Source: Mycolicibacterium aubagnense (GTDB taxonomy: Bacteria; Actinomycetota; Actinomycetes; Mycobacteriales; Mycobacteriaceae). Taken from it: a DNA stretch of 64,000 nt. Positions 8,371 to 18,874 of this stretch are shown here, in pieces. Position 1 is the first letter of the stretch, and each line of letters starts with the position of its first letter. Made by a program: the position numbers and the translations under genes. The stretch is from contig NZ_AP022577.1 of NCBI RefSeq assembly GCF_010730955.1, positions 806,001 to 870,000 on the forward strand, written 5' to 3'. Below the pieces are notes generated by a model. It did no database searches and was not told the origin of the DNA. It saw only the letters and a program-made list of their open reading frames with translations.

Positions 8371-9369
8371 ATGACGAAAACCACGATTTCACTGCGAGAA
8401 ATCGAAGATGCGGTACACCTGGCGTGCCGGGCGCCGTCGTTCCACAACAGCCAGCCGTGGAAGTGGGTTCTGGAATCGGCCACCCTGAAGTTGTTTCTCG
8501 ACACCGATTGGCTGGTGGCCACCGACAACTCTGGGCGTCAGGCAATGTTGAGCTGCGGCGCGGCACTGGACCACCTGCGGGTGGCGATGGCGGCAGCCGG
8601 TTGGACGACCCTGGTCGACCGTTTCCCTAATCCGAACAACCGTCATCACCTCGCCGACGTCGACTTCCGGCCGGCCGTCGGCGTGACTCCGGCACAACGG
8701 CGGGCGGCGGACGCAATCCTGTGCCGCCGAACCGACCGACTACCATTCGGTGCCGTCGAAGACTGGCCGGCCTTCGAAGAGTTACTGCGGCTGGCCGTAG
8801 GCAACCGGCCGACTCAGATTGACGTCCTGGCGGCCGGACAGCGCACCGAACTGGCCGAGGCATCGCATCTTGCCGAGGTGCTGAGGATGTACGACGCCGC
8901 CTACCATGCCGAATTGGACTGGTGGACTTCACCTTTTGGCGCCACGACTGGTATCCCGCATAGTGCCCTGGTCTCGGCTGCCGAAAGCGATCGAGTTGAC
9001 ATCGGGCGCTCGTTCCCGGTCACGCACACCCGGGAGCGACGCCAGCAAGCCGGTGATGACCAGGCCACCGTTGTGGTGATCTCGGCGCTCGACGATACCC
9101 GGCAGGACATCTTGCAGTGCGGAGAGACATTGTCCGCAGTGCTGCTGGAGGCCACCATCGCTGGCTTAGCCAGTTGCACGCTCACGCATCTGACCGAGCA
9201 CCCGGCCACCCGCGACATCATCAGCACGCTCACCGGACATCCGCTGCCGCAGGTGCTGGTCCGTATCGGTACCGCCCCAGCCCTCGATGAGGTCCCGCCA
9301 CCGACACCGCGACGCCAGCTGTCGGATGTCTTCCGTTACCGGCCACATCGCCCGCATGACCGGAATTGA
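8371..9369 (+). CDS. Acg-type nitroreductase family protein
   Basis: A 332-residue protein with the Acg signature RAPSFHNSQPWKW near the start, SCGAALDHLRVA and RRTDRLPF in the middle, and a nitroreductase-like C-terminal half. Family knowledge: mycobacterial Acg (Rv2032), Rv3127 and Rv3131 are DosR-induced flavin-binding nitroreductase homologues; some appear to store FMN rather than reduce nitro compounds. ATG 8371 follows GAAGGAACATCTC, a good ribosome site. A paralogue lies at 15846. The function is inferred from the family only. Confidence 0.88.
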   Translation: MTKTTISLREIEDAVHLACRAPSFHNSQPWKWVLESATLKLFLDTDWLVATDNSGRQAMLSCGAALDHLRVAMAAAGWTTLVDRFPNPNNRHHLADVDFRPAVGVTPAQRRAADAILCRRTDRLPFGAVEDWPAFEELLRLAVGNRPTQIDVLAAGQRTELAEASHLAEVLRMYDAAYHAELDWWTSPFGATTGIPHSALVSAAESDRVDIGRSFPVTHTRERRQQAGDDQATVVVISALDDTRQDILQCGETLSAVLLEATIAGLASCTLTHLTEHPATRDIISTLTGHPLPQVLVRIGTAPALDEVPPPTPRRQLSDVFRYRPHRPHDRN

Positions 9370-9575
9370 TGCCGGAGCGCTTGACTGCCGTGTGGCAGCA
9401 CCGCGCTTTCGCATCAAGCGCCCCGTTGCACACAGCGCGGCGGCAAGCACCACGCCCGTGACCAGCTGCTTCTTCATGTCATCGACGATGGCGTCAGAAC
9501 CGGTTGCGGGCTAGAGCACATCGACCCGCGGTCGCGGCCGACAGTCCCGCCGCCGCAGGTCACTGTGTCGCGTGA

Positions 9576-9595
9576 CTAGGGACCAATTCCCCTGC
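9576..9595. promoter_or_regulatory. DevR/DosR-like box
   Basis: Core GGGACCAATTCCCC at 9579-9592, 71 bases before the USP start at 9663. The remaining DNA between 9370 and 9575 shows no convincing gene. Confidence 0.7.
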
Positions 9596-9662
9596 CACCG
9601 CCGGCATCACGACACATACCGTCGACGAATAGTCAGCTGGGTGAGTTCAGGAGAGTACGGAG

Positions 9663-10520
9663 ATGTACAAATCAGCGTCACCGTCGTCAGCCGTGGTGGT
9701 CGGCATCGATGGCTCACAGTGGGCGGTGAACGCTGCCCTGTGGGCCATCGACGAAGCGATCAGTCGCGATGTGCCTCTGCGTTTGCTTTATGTGGTTGAA
9801 CCACGTGGCCATGGCGACATCGATCCCGAACAGGAAGCCCGAGATTTGGCCTGTGCCGACGTGTCTGTCCGCCGGACCCTGGTCGCAGTCGAGTCAGCCG
9901 AGAAACCGGTGAAGATCGAGTGGGAAGTTCTGCAGGGGCACCCCGCCAGGGTGCTGTTGAACGCGGCCCGATCAGCCGATCTCCTCTGCATGGGCTCCCT
10001 CGGCATCGCCCATGCGACAGGGTCCCGGCTCGGCTCCACCGCAGCGAATTTGGCGACCTCGGCGCTGTGCCCGGTTGCCATCGTTCGCAGCGGCGGTCAG
10101 CATCGGTCAGCAGGTCCCCGGCACGTGGTCGTAGAGATCGACGAGAGTCCGGACAGCGTCAATGTTCTCGACGCCGGCATTACTGAAGCCCGGCTGCGCG
10201 GTGCCCCGCTGACGGTGCTGGCGACGTCGACGACCAAGCTGGCGGACGTTCACGAGCACATCCCGGATGAGAACGCCCGCGCGCGTTTGGACAAGCGGCT
10301 TGCGCGCCACCGCCTGGCCAACCCGGACATCGAGTTCAATCCGGTCACCGTCAACGTTTCAACGATGAATTATCTGGAGCACCATGCTGATTCGATCCAA
10401 CTACTGGTCATCAGCAGGCATCGCCGGCCCGGTTTGGGAGAGATCGTCGGGACGGCGCGCGCGGTTCCGAGTCAGGTCAACTGCAGCGTATTGATTTGCC
10501 AGCATAACCAGCGCTTGTAA
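9663..10520 (+). CDS. Universal stress protein, tandem UspA domains
   Basis: A 285-residue protein. Domain 1 starts [22 protein letters not shown] and carries the nucleotide-loop region SLGIAHATGSRLGSTAANLA; domain 2 (about residue 147 on, VVEIDESPDSVNVLDAG) is shorter and less conserved. Family knowledge: two-domain mycobacterial USPs of the Rv2005c/Rv3134c type, one of which sits directly upstream of devR in M. tuberculosis. Here too the gene is 70 bases upstream of devR on the same strand, so co-transcription is likely. A ribosome site (GGAGAGTACGGAG) precedes ATG 9663. Confidence 0.9.
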   Translation: MYKSASPSSAVVVGIDGSQWAVNAALWAIDEAISRDVPLRLLYVVEPRGHGDIDPEQEARDLACADVSVRRTLVAVESAEKPVKIEWEVLQGHPARVLLNAARSADLLCMGSLGIAHATGSRLGSTAANLATSALCPVAIVRSGGQHRSAGPRHVVVEIDESPDSVNVLDAGITEARLRGAPLTVLATSTTKLADVHEHIPDENARARLDKRLARHRLANPDIEFNPVTVNVSTMNYLEHHADSIQLLVISRHRRPGLGEIVGTARAVPSQVNCSVLICQHNQRL

Positions 10521-10590
10521 CCGCTGACTGGCCTATCGTGAGGGATAATTGAACGCATACAAGTACGTCGGCATCCGGAAGGGTATCTGA

Positions 10591-11238
10591 ATGGTCACTG
10601 TTTTTCTCGTCGATGACCACGAGGTCGTGCGGCGTGGATTGATCGACCTGCTGAGTGCGGACCCTGACCTGGAGGTCATCGGTGAGGCCGGGTCGGTGTC
10701 GCATGCCATGGCCCAGATTCCTGCACTGAGGCCCGACGTCGCGGTGCTCGACGTGCGCCTCCCGGACGGCAACGGCATCGAGCTGTGCCGTGATCTGCTG
10801 TCCCGTCTGCCCGACCTTCGTTGCCTGATGCTGACCTCGTTCACTTCTGACGAGGCCATGCTGGATGCGGTCCTGGCCGGCGCGAGCGGCTTCGTCATCA
10901 AGGACATCAAGGGCATGGAACTGGCAGAGGCCATCAAAGCCGTCGGCGCGGGACGGTCCCTGTTGGACAATCGCGCCGCGGCAGCGTTGATGGCCAAGCT
11001 GCGCAACGCCGCCGAACGGTCGGACCCCCTGTCGGGCCTGACCGACCAGGAGCGGGTGCTGCTGGATCTGCTCGGTGAAGGGTTGACCAATAAGCAGATC
11101 GCCGCGCGGATGTTCCTGGCGGAGAAGACGGTAAAGAACTATGTGTCGCGTCTGCTCGCCAAACTTGGCATGGAGCGGCGGACCCAGGCTGCGGTGTTCG
11201 TGTCGAAACTGGACAGACCCCAGCTTTCGGACAATTGA
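10591..11238 (+). CDS. devR: DevR/DosR hypoxia response regulator
   Basis: A 215-residue NarL/FixJ-family regulator. The receiver domain shows the acidic pocket DD at residues 8-9, phospho-acceptor Asp54 in [12 protein letters not shown] and Lys104 in IKDIKG. The C-terminal LuxR-type helix-turn-helix has [31 protein letters not shown]. Nearly every residue matches M. tuberculosis DosR as I know it, including the DNA-recognition helix, so binding to GGGAC-N4-GTCCC-type boxes is expected. devS follows 65 bases later. I see no box immediately before ATG 10591; expression probably comes from the USP promoter with the box at 9576. Confidence 0.97.
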   Translation: MVTVFLVDDHEVVRRGLIDLLSADPDLEVIGEAGSVSHAMAQIPALRPDVAVLDVRLPDGNGIELCRDLLSRLPDLRCLMLTSFTSDEAMLDAVLAGASGFVIKDIKGMELAEAIKAVGAGRSLLDNRAAAALMAKLRNAAERSDPLSGLTDQERVLLDLLGEGLTNKQIAARMFLAEKTVKNYVSRLLAKLGMERRTQAAVFVSKLDRPQLSDN

Positions 11239-11291
11239 CCACGACTGACCCGCAACTACCGACAAATCGCGCCGCACTTCTGTTGCGATGA

Positions 11292-13010
<1,719 letters not shown>

Positions 13011-13011
13011 G

Positions 13012-13620
13012 CTACTTGCGGTAGCGGTCCTTTCTCCCGCCACCGTCCCGATCAAGTTCATGCCATTCGGCAGCCCAACCCGCATGTCGCTTGCGGTCAA
13101 GCCACCAGCGCAAGACCTGGACGGCCAGGTAAAGGCTTCCGGTGAACCCCAACCACATCATGGCTGCCGCACCGAAAGCCGCGGCAGACACCTCATCGCG
13201 GGTCTGCGGTGGGCCAACGTATTCACCCCGGCTGTTCACCCAAACCGATGTCCGATCACCGGACTTCAAATTCTGGGGCCCGACAAACCAGGCACTGTGG
13301 TCGGATCCGCCGGCGCGCCAGCTGACGTGCGATCGGAAATCAACCGCCCCGATACGCGATATGACGCTGCTGTTCTCTAGAGCAGTTGCGTCGACGGTGT
13401 GCCACTCGACAGATTGCCGCGCCAACGCCTGCCTCTGCTGGTCGTAGACAGATGTGCCGAACGCCGCGACCGGGGCGATCAGAACAAGCGCAAAGATCAA
13501 CGCCGCCAGTCGCGCACCGGCTTCGAGACGGTCGCTGCGACGCACCAGTGGGCTTCGGGAAAAGCACATGACGTTTCGGTGCCATACCTCAGCGAACGGG
13601 CTCCAGGTGTACTCGTCCAT
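13012..13620 (-). CDS. Rv1733c-like conserved membrane protein
   Basis: A 202-residue protein with two membrane segments (about residues 35-57, ALIFALVLIAPVAAFG, and about 150-172). Between them is an extracytoplasmic domain carrying WFVGPQNLKSGDRTSVWVNSRG-like residues. N-terminal RSPLVRRSDRLEAGAR is typical of the Rv1733c family. Family knowledge: Rv1733c is a DosR-regulon membrane protein of unknown function and a known T-cell antigen. ATG 13620 follows GGAGTCCGCC. Boxes lie 82 and 160 bases upstream. Confidence 0.85.
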   Translation of the reverse strand: MDEYTWSPFAEVWHRNVMCFSRSPLVRRSDRLEAGARLAALIFALVLIAPVAAFGTSVYDQQRQALARQSVEWHTVDATALENSSVISRIGAVDFRSHVSWRAGGSDHSAWFVGPQNLKSGDRTSVWVNSRGEYVGPPQTRDEVSAAAFGAAAMMWLGFTGSLYLAVQVLRWWLDRKRHAGWAAEWHELDRDGGGRKDRYRK

Positions 13621-13698
13621 GGCGGACTCCTCGGTTGGGTCTCGCGCGACGTGGCGCTGCATGCGACCCCTAGTTTGCGACCCAGGAGCCGCCCTCAG

Positions 13699-13718
13699 GC
13701 AGAGACCAATGTCCTTGC
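13699..13718. promoter_or_regulatory. DevR/DosR-like box for the Rv1733c-like gene
   Basis: Core GAGACCAATGTCCT at 13702-13715, 82 bases before the start at 13620 on the minus strand. Confidence 0.6.
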
Positions 13719-13776
13719 GTTCCAATGACGATGGGCATCGATTCTGCGTCATACCGCCGTGCTCCTGGCTGCTGCG

Positions 13777-13796
13777 CAAGTGACCAATGGCACTGT
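13777..13796. promoter_or_regulatory. DevR/DosR-like box cut off from the GNAT gene by IS copy 1
   Basis: Core GTGACCAATGGCAC at 13780-13793. Removing the IS and one copy of its target duplication puts the core end 36 bases from the GNAT start at 15262, the position seen for boxes at three other plus-strand genes in this window. Confidence 0.6.
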
Positions 13797-13806
13797 CAAT
13801 CGCGTG

Positions 13807-13814
13807 GCGCCACC
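13807..13814. repeat. 8-bp target duplication, left of IS copy 1
   Basis: GCGCCACC here and again at 15240-15247, directly flanking the element. Confidence 0.9.
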
Positions 13815-15239
13815 GGTCAAGTCCAGGGACGTGGTGTATGACGTCGTCGTGTGATTCTTCGAGGTAGTTGGGTCAGGCGGGCAGTGCCGCGGGGGTAGCC
13901 TCCTGTTCGGTTGGGGTGTCGTTGACGGTGCGTGATTTGCTCAGAACGTCGAGGCCGAGGTAGCGCCGCGACTCGGCCCATTCGTCGTGTTGTTCGGCCA
14001 GCACTGCTCCGACGAGACGGATCAGGGCCGCGCGGTCGGGGAAGATGCCCACGACGTCGGTGCGCCGGCGGATCTCCTTGTTGAGTCGTTCCTGGGGATT
14101 GTTGCTCCAGATCTGGCGCCAGATCTGCTTGGGGAACGCGGTGAACGCCAGCAGATCCGGCCGCGCCGCTTCGAGGTGATCGGCGACATTGGGCAGCTTG
14201 TCGGACAATGCGTCGATGATCCGATCATATTGAGCAGCAACGGATTCAGCGTCAGGTTGGTCGAACACCGAGTGCAGCAGGGTGCGCACCCAGGGCCACG
14301 AACTCTTGGGAGTGACGGACATCAGGTTGGTCGTGTAGTGGGTTCTGCAGCGCTGCCACGCCGCTCCGGGCAGGGTGGCCCCGATGGCGGCGACCAGCCC
14401 GGCGTGGGCGTCGCTGGTGACCAGTTTGACCCCGGACAGGCCGCGGGCGGTCAACGACCGCCAGAACGTCAACCAGCCCGCCCCGTCCTCAGCGGTCGTG
14501 ACATCGATTCCCAGGATCTCGCGGTAGCCCTCGGCGTTGACCCCGACGGCGATCAGGGCGTGCACGTTGACCACCCGGCCGGCTTCACGCACCTTGAGCA
14601 CCAGAGCGTCCGCAGCGACGAACGTATACGGGCCGGCATCGAGCGGCCGGGTCCGGAACGCCTCCACGGCGGCGTCGAGTTCCTTGGCCATCACCGACAC
14701 CTGCGACTTCGACAACGACGTGATGCCCAGGGTCTCGACCAGCTTGTCCATCCGCCGCGTCGAGACACCAAGCAGGTAACACGTCGCCACCACCGTGGTC
14801 AGGGCCCGCTCGGCGCGTTTACGGCGCTCCAGCAGCCAGTCCGGGAAGTAGGATCCTTGCCGCAGCTTCGGGATCGCAAGATCCAAAGTCCCTGCACGGG
14901 TGTCGAATTGACGGTGTCGGTAGCCGTTGCGGGAATTGCGCTCAGCCGAGCGTTCGCCGTAGCCGGCACCGCATAGGGCGTCGGCTTCGGCGCCCATCAG
15001 GGTGTGGATGAACGTGGCCAGCAGCTCGCGCAGCACGTCGGGATGGGCAGTGGTGAGTCGTTCGGCCAGCACAGTGGGCAGATCGATATTGTGGGCAGTG
15101 GTCATCGCGTCGATTCCTTTGCTCGAGTGACTTTGGACGGTCTCTCGAAGAATCACGCGATGACCTTCAATCACTCGGCTACGACACGCCGGTACCGCTG
15201 ATCAGGTCCGACTCGTACACCACCTTGATGGACGCAACC
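13815..15239 (-). mobile_element. IS256-family element, IS1081-like, copy 1 (1425 bp)
   Basis: The ends are defined by comparing three copies. The left end begins GGTCAAGTCCAGGGACGTGG; the right end, read on the other strand, begins GGTTGCGTCCATCAAGGTGG. They form an imperfect terminal inverted repeat. An 8-bp duplication GCGCCACC flanks it. One transposase gene is inside. This copy lacks 3 bp present in copies 2 and 3 but keeps a C that they have lost. Confidence 0.93.
13873..15105 (-). CDS. IS256-family (IS1081-like) transposase, full length
   Basis: A 410-residue mutator-type transposase starting MTTAHNIDLPTVLAERL. Catalytic DDE landmarks fit the family: FVAADALVLKVREAGR (first D), VTSDAHAGLVAAI (second D) and NNPQERLNKEIRRR (E). 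It matches M. tuberculosis IS1081 transposase along its whole length. This is the only one of the three copies with an uninterrupted frame. However, it lacks one residue in the N-terminal block RSAERNSRNGYRHR, where the other copies have an extra Thr before NSRNG. ATG 15105 was chosen by alignment with IS1081; 23 further codons are open upstream. Confidence 0.93.
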   Translation of the reverse strand: MTTAHNIDLPTVLAERLTTAHPDVLRELLATFIHTLMGAEADALCGAGYGERSAERNSRNGYRHRQFDTRAGTLDLAIPKLRQGSYFPDWLLERRKRAERALTTVVATCYLLGVSTRRMDKLVETLGITSLSKSQVSVMAKELDAAVEAFRTRPLDAGPYTFVAADALVLKVREAGRVVNVHALIAVGVNAEGYREILGIDVTTAEDGAGWLTFWRSLTARGLSGVKLVTSDAHAGLVAAIGATLPGAAWQRCRTHYTTNLMSVTPKSSWPWVRTLLHSVFDQPDAESVAAQYDRIIDALSDKLPNVADHLEAARPDLLAFTAFPKQIWRQIWSNNPQERLNKEIRRRTDVVGIFPDRAALIRLVGAVLAEQHDEWAESRRYLGLDVLSKSRTVNDTPTEQEATPAALPA

Positions 15240-15247
15240 GCGCCACC
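15240..15247. repeat. 8-bp target duplication, right of IS copy 1
   Basis: GCGCCACC, identical to 13807-13814. Confidence 0.9.
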
Positions 15248-15261
15248 TGCAGGATCGCTTT

Positions 15262-15840
15262 ATGAAGATCGAGCACACTCCGGTCGGGTACCTGCCACCG
15301 GCCACCTTCTCGGCGCCGGCGTGGCAATGTCGCGAAACGCCCTGGAGCGGAGAGAAGATCACTGTGCGCGATCTCGAACCCGATGACTTCCCCGCAGTCA
15401 TGGCGCTCGCCGGCAACCTCGGCGGTGATGGACTCTACCTCCGGTTCTTCACCTACGGCGCGATGTATCTGGCCGCATGGGAACACTCCGTGACCGAGTA
15501 TGTACCCGGCAACGTCTCACTCGGCGCCTTCGACGGCAACGACCTTGTTGCCGTCGGAAAGTATGTCGCCACCGGCGAGTTCGGTGCCGGGGAAATCTCC
15601 ATCGTGGTCGCGCACCGCAATCACCGCGGGATCGCCACGGTGCTACTGAGGCGGCTCGGTGACTATGCCAGATCCGCAGGAACACAACGCCTGGTTGCTG
15701 ACGTGCTACCGCAGAATCGCGCTGTGCGCCGGGTCATCGCAGACGCCGGCTGGCCGTGCATTCAGCGTCGCGACGACGAGATGCTCACCGTGGAAGTCGA
15801 CCTGACTGCATCGCTGTCTGCCACATGTGCTGTGAGGTGA
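15262..15840 (+). CDS. GNAT-family N-acetyltransferase
   Basis: A 192-residue protein. The GNAT core runs from about residue 35 (KITVRDLEPDDFPAVMALAG) and includes YLRFFTYG, a block typical of Pat-like protein acetyltransferases. The acetyl-CoA loop is HRNHRGIATVLLRRLGDYA (Q/RxxGxG/A type). Family knowledge: these enzymes transfer acetyl from acetyl-CoA to amines, in some cases protein lysines. The target is unknown. The start lies only 14 bases after the IS copy 1 target duplication, so its original control region is now 1.4 kb away. The stop is 5 bases before the next gene. Confidence 0.85.
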   Translation: MKIEHTPVGYLPPATFSAPAWQCRETPWSGEKITVRDLEPDDFPAVMALAGNLGGDGLYLRFFTYGAMYLAAWEHSVTEYVPGNVSLGAFDGNDLVAVGKYVATGEFGAGEISIVVAHRNHRGIATVLLRRLGDYARSAGTQRLVADVLPQNRAVRRVIADAGWPCIQRRDDEMLTVEVDLTASLSATCAVR

Positions 15841-15845
15841 AGAAC

Positions 15846-16841
15846 ATGTCCACCACGTTCCCCGACCGCGAGACCATTCGCGCAGCCATGGCGCTCGCAA
15901 CGCGTGCGCCTTCGGTCCACAACACCCAGCCCTGGCGGTGGCGGATCGGCTCGCACAGCGTGCAACTGTACGCCGAGGAGGGACTGCATCTGGTGCACAC
16001 CGATCCCGACGGCCGCGATCTGCTGATCAGTTGTGGTGCGGCACTGCATCACGCGGCGGTCGCCCTCTACGCGCTGGGCTGGCAACCGACCATCCACAGG
16101 TTCCCGAATCCTGCTGAGCCCAACCACCTCGCCGCGATCGAAGTCGTTCGGTGCACTCCACAACAACCCGAAATCGCGCTCGCCGCCGCGATTCCCCGGC
16201 GTCGCACCGACCGGCGTTACTACAGCGGATGGCCGGTTGCACTCGGAGACGTCGCCCTGATGACTGCCCGCGCCGCCCGCCTCGGTATCGGGCTGCGTCG
16301 GGTAAACCTCAATGACGTCTTGGTCACCGCACTGCGGCAAGCGGTTTCACAGCACGTTCACGACACCGAGTATCTCACCGAACTCACAACGTGGAGCGGG
16401 CGCTACGCCTCGGTGGCCGGCGTGCCCGCTCGCAGTACGCCGACACCCGACCAGGGAGCCGCTGTCCCCAGCCGTATTTTCGCCGGCCCCATGCTCAGCC
16501 AACCCGCGGGGACGGCCGCAGCGGACGACAACGGATTACTCTTGGCCCTCGGCACGTCAACGGACACTCCACTCGATCGGCTCCGGGCCGGTGAAGCCAC
16601 CAGCGCAGTTCTGCTCACCGCGACCGCACAAGGACTGTCGACCTGCCCGGTCACCGAGGCATTGGAGAATCCTGATTGCCGGAAAATCGTCGGAACGGAC
16701 GTTTTTGGTGACGAACTGTTCCCCCAGATGCTCATTCGCGTCGGCTGGGCGCCGCTGAATGCCGATCCGCTGCCCGCGACCCCGCGCCGGCCCCTGGCCG
16801 ACGTGGTCTCGTGGCTCGACGACGATGCTCCATTCACGTGA
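15846..16841 (+). CDS. Acg/Rv3131-type nitroreductase family protein, second copy
   Basis: A 331-residue paralogue of the protein at 8371. It carries ALATRAPSVHNTQPWRWR at the start, SCGAALHHAAVALYALGW, RRTDRRYYSGWPV and a C-terminal TPRRPLADVVSW matching TPRRQLSDVF of the paralogue. Family knowledge: DosR-induced flavin-binding nitroreductase homologues. ATG 15846 follows GTGAGGTGAAGAAC. It sits 5 bases after the GNAT gene, so the two are one operon, and it has also lost its likely DevR box through IS copy 1. Confidence 0.88.
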   Translation: MSTTFPDRETIRAAMALATRAPSVHNTQPWRWRIGSHSVQLYAEEGLHLVHTDPDGRDLLISCGAALHHAAVALYALGWQPTIHRFPNPAEPNHLAAIEVVRCTPQQPEIALAAAIPRRRTDRRYYSGWPVALGDVALMTARAARLGIGLRRVNLNDVLVTALRQAVSQHVHDTEYLTELTTWSGRYASVAGVPARSTPTPDQGAAVPSRIFAGPMLSQPAGTAAADDNGLLLALGTSTDTPLDRLRAGEATSAVLLTATAQGLSTCPVTEALENPDCRKIVGTDVFGDELFPQMLIRVGWAPLNADPLPATPRRPLADVVSWLDDDAPFT

Positions 16842-16921
16842 TTCGGCTCGATGCGATGCCGACCCACCGAGCAATAGCCCGCTACCCCAACGGAATAGCA
16901 AGCCGAAGAGAAATCAATACC

Positions 16922-17395
16922 ATGAGCACATCCCACCCCATCGAGTACCGGACCCGCATGTTCGCTCGGGTACTCGGACCGTATCTCCTCATCGCGTCCG
17001 GCACGGTCGTGACCCGGCCCGGCTACGTCAAGACTCTGATGAATGCGTTTGACGGAAGCTCCGTCTGGCCCTGGATCACCGGTGCATTCGTGTTACCGAT
17101 GGGACTGGTCGTGATCGCGCTGCATCCGTACTGGCGCGGGTTTGCCGCAGCTGCCGTGTCAGTCCTGGGATGGATGACGGTGGCCAAGGGAATCGCGTTG
17201 ATGACCTTCCCGCAGTCATACCTTTCCGTGGGACAAGACGCGTTTACCCGAGCACCGTGGTGGACCATCAGCCTCGTCGTCATGGCATTGATCGGGCTGT
17301 ACCTCACCGTCATCGGGTGGGCTCCGAACCACCGATCGGCCGCATCCGCCCAGACCACAGCCGATGGCATTCGGGATCTGCCCCGGGCGGTCTAG
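16922..17395 (+). CDS. Four-helix membrane protein of unknown function
   Basis: A 157-residue protein starting MSTSHPIEYRTRMFARVLGP. Four hydrophobic stretches are visible (about 17-35, 48-68, 72-95 and 115-138), with a conserved-looking WPWITGAFVLPMG in the second. I do not recognise a named family. The same N-terminal block occurs in the truncated frame at 6392-6577, so this is a duplicated family in the island. It lies 80 bases after the nitroreductase, probably in the same transcript. The ribosome site is weak (GAAGAG). Confidence 0.75.
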   Translation: MSTSHPIEYRTRMFARVLGPYLLIASGTVVTRPGYVKTLMNAFDGSSVWPWITGAFVLPMGLVVIALHPYWRGFAAAAVSVLGWMTVAKGIALMTFPQSYLSVGQDAFTRAPWWTISLVVMALIGLYLTVIGWAPNHRSAASAQTTADGIRDLPRAV

Positions 17396-17427
17396 TCCCA
17401 ACGACACGTCGTCACAAGGGAGTCACG

Positions 17428-17865
17428 ATGAAAACCGAGCATCTGAGCGCCGCAACAGCGATGGTGTTCAGCACAGTCTTGTTCGCGTCCCCGGTCTGCG
17501 CCGACGAAGGTAGCGGCGGTGCAGACCCTGCCGTAGGTCAGCCGTGTATGGCGGTCAACTTGAACGACACCGCGAAGGGCCCTTCCGGTGAGGCACTACG
17601 TTGCCTCGCAACCGGCAGTGGTGGTTTCTCCTGGATGGCAGATACCGGCGCAGCCGGCACCATCGCCCAGTTGGAAAAAGAAGGATACAGCGTGCAACTG
17701 GAGCGCGTGGGCGGTGCACCGATGGACAAATGCACGGTGCAGAACGTCTGGGACCCCGTCATTCAAACCCGCACCGACCGTTCGACCCCTGGGGGCCAGA
17801 ACTCTCACGCCACCACCATCGTCATCAGCAAGACGATCAAGGTTTCTCTCGATTGCACCGGCTAG
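17428..17865 (+). CDS. Small secreted protein
   Basis: A 145-residue protein with a signal peptide (MKTEHLSAATAMVFSTVLFA, cleavage probably after SPVCA) and a soluble, glycine-rich mature part containing GQPCMAVNLNDTAKGPSGEALRC and an invariant-looking pair of later cysteines (DKCTVQNVWD, SLDC). Four cysteines in the mature part suggest two disulfides. I do not recognise a domain. ATG 17428 follows CAAGGGAGTCACG. It lies between a membrane protein and PPK2 on the same strand and is likely co-transcribed. Confidence 0.78.
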   Translation: MKTEHLSAATAMVFSTVLFASPVCADEGSGGADPAVGQPCMAVNLNDTAKGPSGEALRCLATGSGGFSWMADTGAAGTIAQLEKEGYSVQLERVGGAPMDKCTVQNVWDPVIQTRTDRSTPGGQNSHATTIVISKTIKVSLDCTG

Positions 17866-17893
17866 CGACAACCAACCGCACAATCGACAGACC

Positions 17894-18844
17894 ATGAAAC
17901 CCACAGCACCGAGTTCCATTGAGGGTCAACACCTTCAGCCCGCGGCCACGCGCGTCGACGGTCACCCTGACTGGCAAGCCCTGGCCGACGCGGCAAGGGT
18001 CACTCCCGGTTCACACGTCAACCTCTCTCGAGACCACGACCCCGGACGACACACGCCCGGCCTGGCCAGAGACAGTGGTGAATCTGAGCTTGCGGAGGCG
18101 AAGGCGCTACTGCTGGATTTGCAAGATCGGTTCTTCGCCGCTGCTGAGCACGCGCTGGTCGTGGTACTCCAGGCGATCGACGCCGCGGGCAAGGACGGCA
18201 CGATCAAGCACGTCATGAGCGGGCTCAACCCGGTTGGTGTCGACGTGTACAGCTTCAAGGAACCCACGCCCATCGAGTCTGCCCACGACTACCTGTGGCG
18301 CTATCACCGGGTGTTACCCGAGCGCGGGCGCATCGCGGTGTTCAACCGGTCCTATTACGAGGCGGTCTTGACGACCAGAGTGCACCCCGAAGTGCTGGAA
18401 CCACCGGTCGCATCCACCGAACTCCATCACCTGTGGCACAGACGGTTTCAGGAAATCAACGAGTGGGAGCGCTACCTTCACGACAACGGGACGGTCATCG
18501 TGAAGCTCTTCCTCAATCTCTCGAAAAGCGAGCAGAAGCGCCGATTTCTGGAACGCCTGGAGAATCCGCAGAAGAACTGGAAGTTCTCGGTGAATGATCT
18601 GGCCGAGCGCGCGCACTGGGACGACTATCAACTCGCGTTCCAGGAAATGCTCACCCACACGAGCACCGCGTGGGCGCCGTGGTACGTCGTTCCTGCCGAC
18701 CACAAATGGTTCAGTCACTTGACCACCTCAGCTGTGCTGGTGCAGTCGCTGCGTGGGATGGAGCCGAAGTACCCTGCCCTGACCGATGCCGCGAGAGAGC
18801 GCCTGACAGCGGCAAAGTCGACACTCGACAGCGAGCCCGGCTGA
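17894..18844 (+). CDS. ppk2: Polyphosphate kinase 2 family phosphotransferase
   Basis: A 316-residue P-loop protein with Walker A in VLQAIDAAGKDGTIKHVMSG, Walker B-like IAVFNRSYYEAVL and the lid region NLSKSEQKRRFLERLENP. This is the single-domain PPK2 (polyphosphate:nucleotide phosphotransferase) architecture. Family knowledge: PPK2 enzymes use polyphosphate to phosphorylate NMP or NDP in the cytosol, which helps keep nucleotide pools when respiration stops. The class (AMP, ADP or GDP preference) cannot be read here. It converges with the CHAD protein gene, also a polyphosphate-linked domain. Confidence 0.88.
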   Translation: MKPTAPSSIEGQHLQPAATRVDGHPDWQALADAARVTPGSHVNLSRDHDPGRHTPGLARDSGESELAEAKALLLDLQDRFFAAAEHALVVVLQAIDAAGKDGTIKHVMSGLNPVGVDVYSFKEPTPIESAHDYLWRYHRVLPERGRIAVFNRSYYEAVLTTRVHPEVLEPPVASTELHHLWHRRFQEINEWERYLHDNGTVIVKLFLNLSKSEQKRRFLERLENPQKNWKFSVNDLAERAHWDDYQLAFQEMLTHTSTAWAPWYVVPADHKWFSHLTTSAVLVQSLRGMEPKYPALTDAARERLTAAKSTLDSEPG

Positions 18845-18874
18845 CGCAGGAGTCGACGGTGACCCCATGTCGAA

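Noticed and set aside
7281..8630. 449-codon plus-strand frame opposite the Rv2004c-like gene
   Set aside because: Antisense shadow; the minus-strand protein has clear kinase motifs.
9166..9477. Minus-strand frame starting MKKQLVTGVVLAAALCATGR, resembling a signal peptide
   Set aside because: Two thirds lie antisense to the nitroreductase gene and no ribosome site stands before the ATG; the hydrophobic start alone is not enough.
13987..14976. 329-codon plus-strand frame opposite the transposase of IS copy 1 (and shorter versions in copies 2 and 3)
   Set aside because: It is the mirror of the transposase gene; no ribosome site, no recognisable domain, and composition typical of antisense frames in high-GC DNA.
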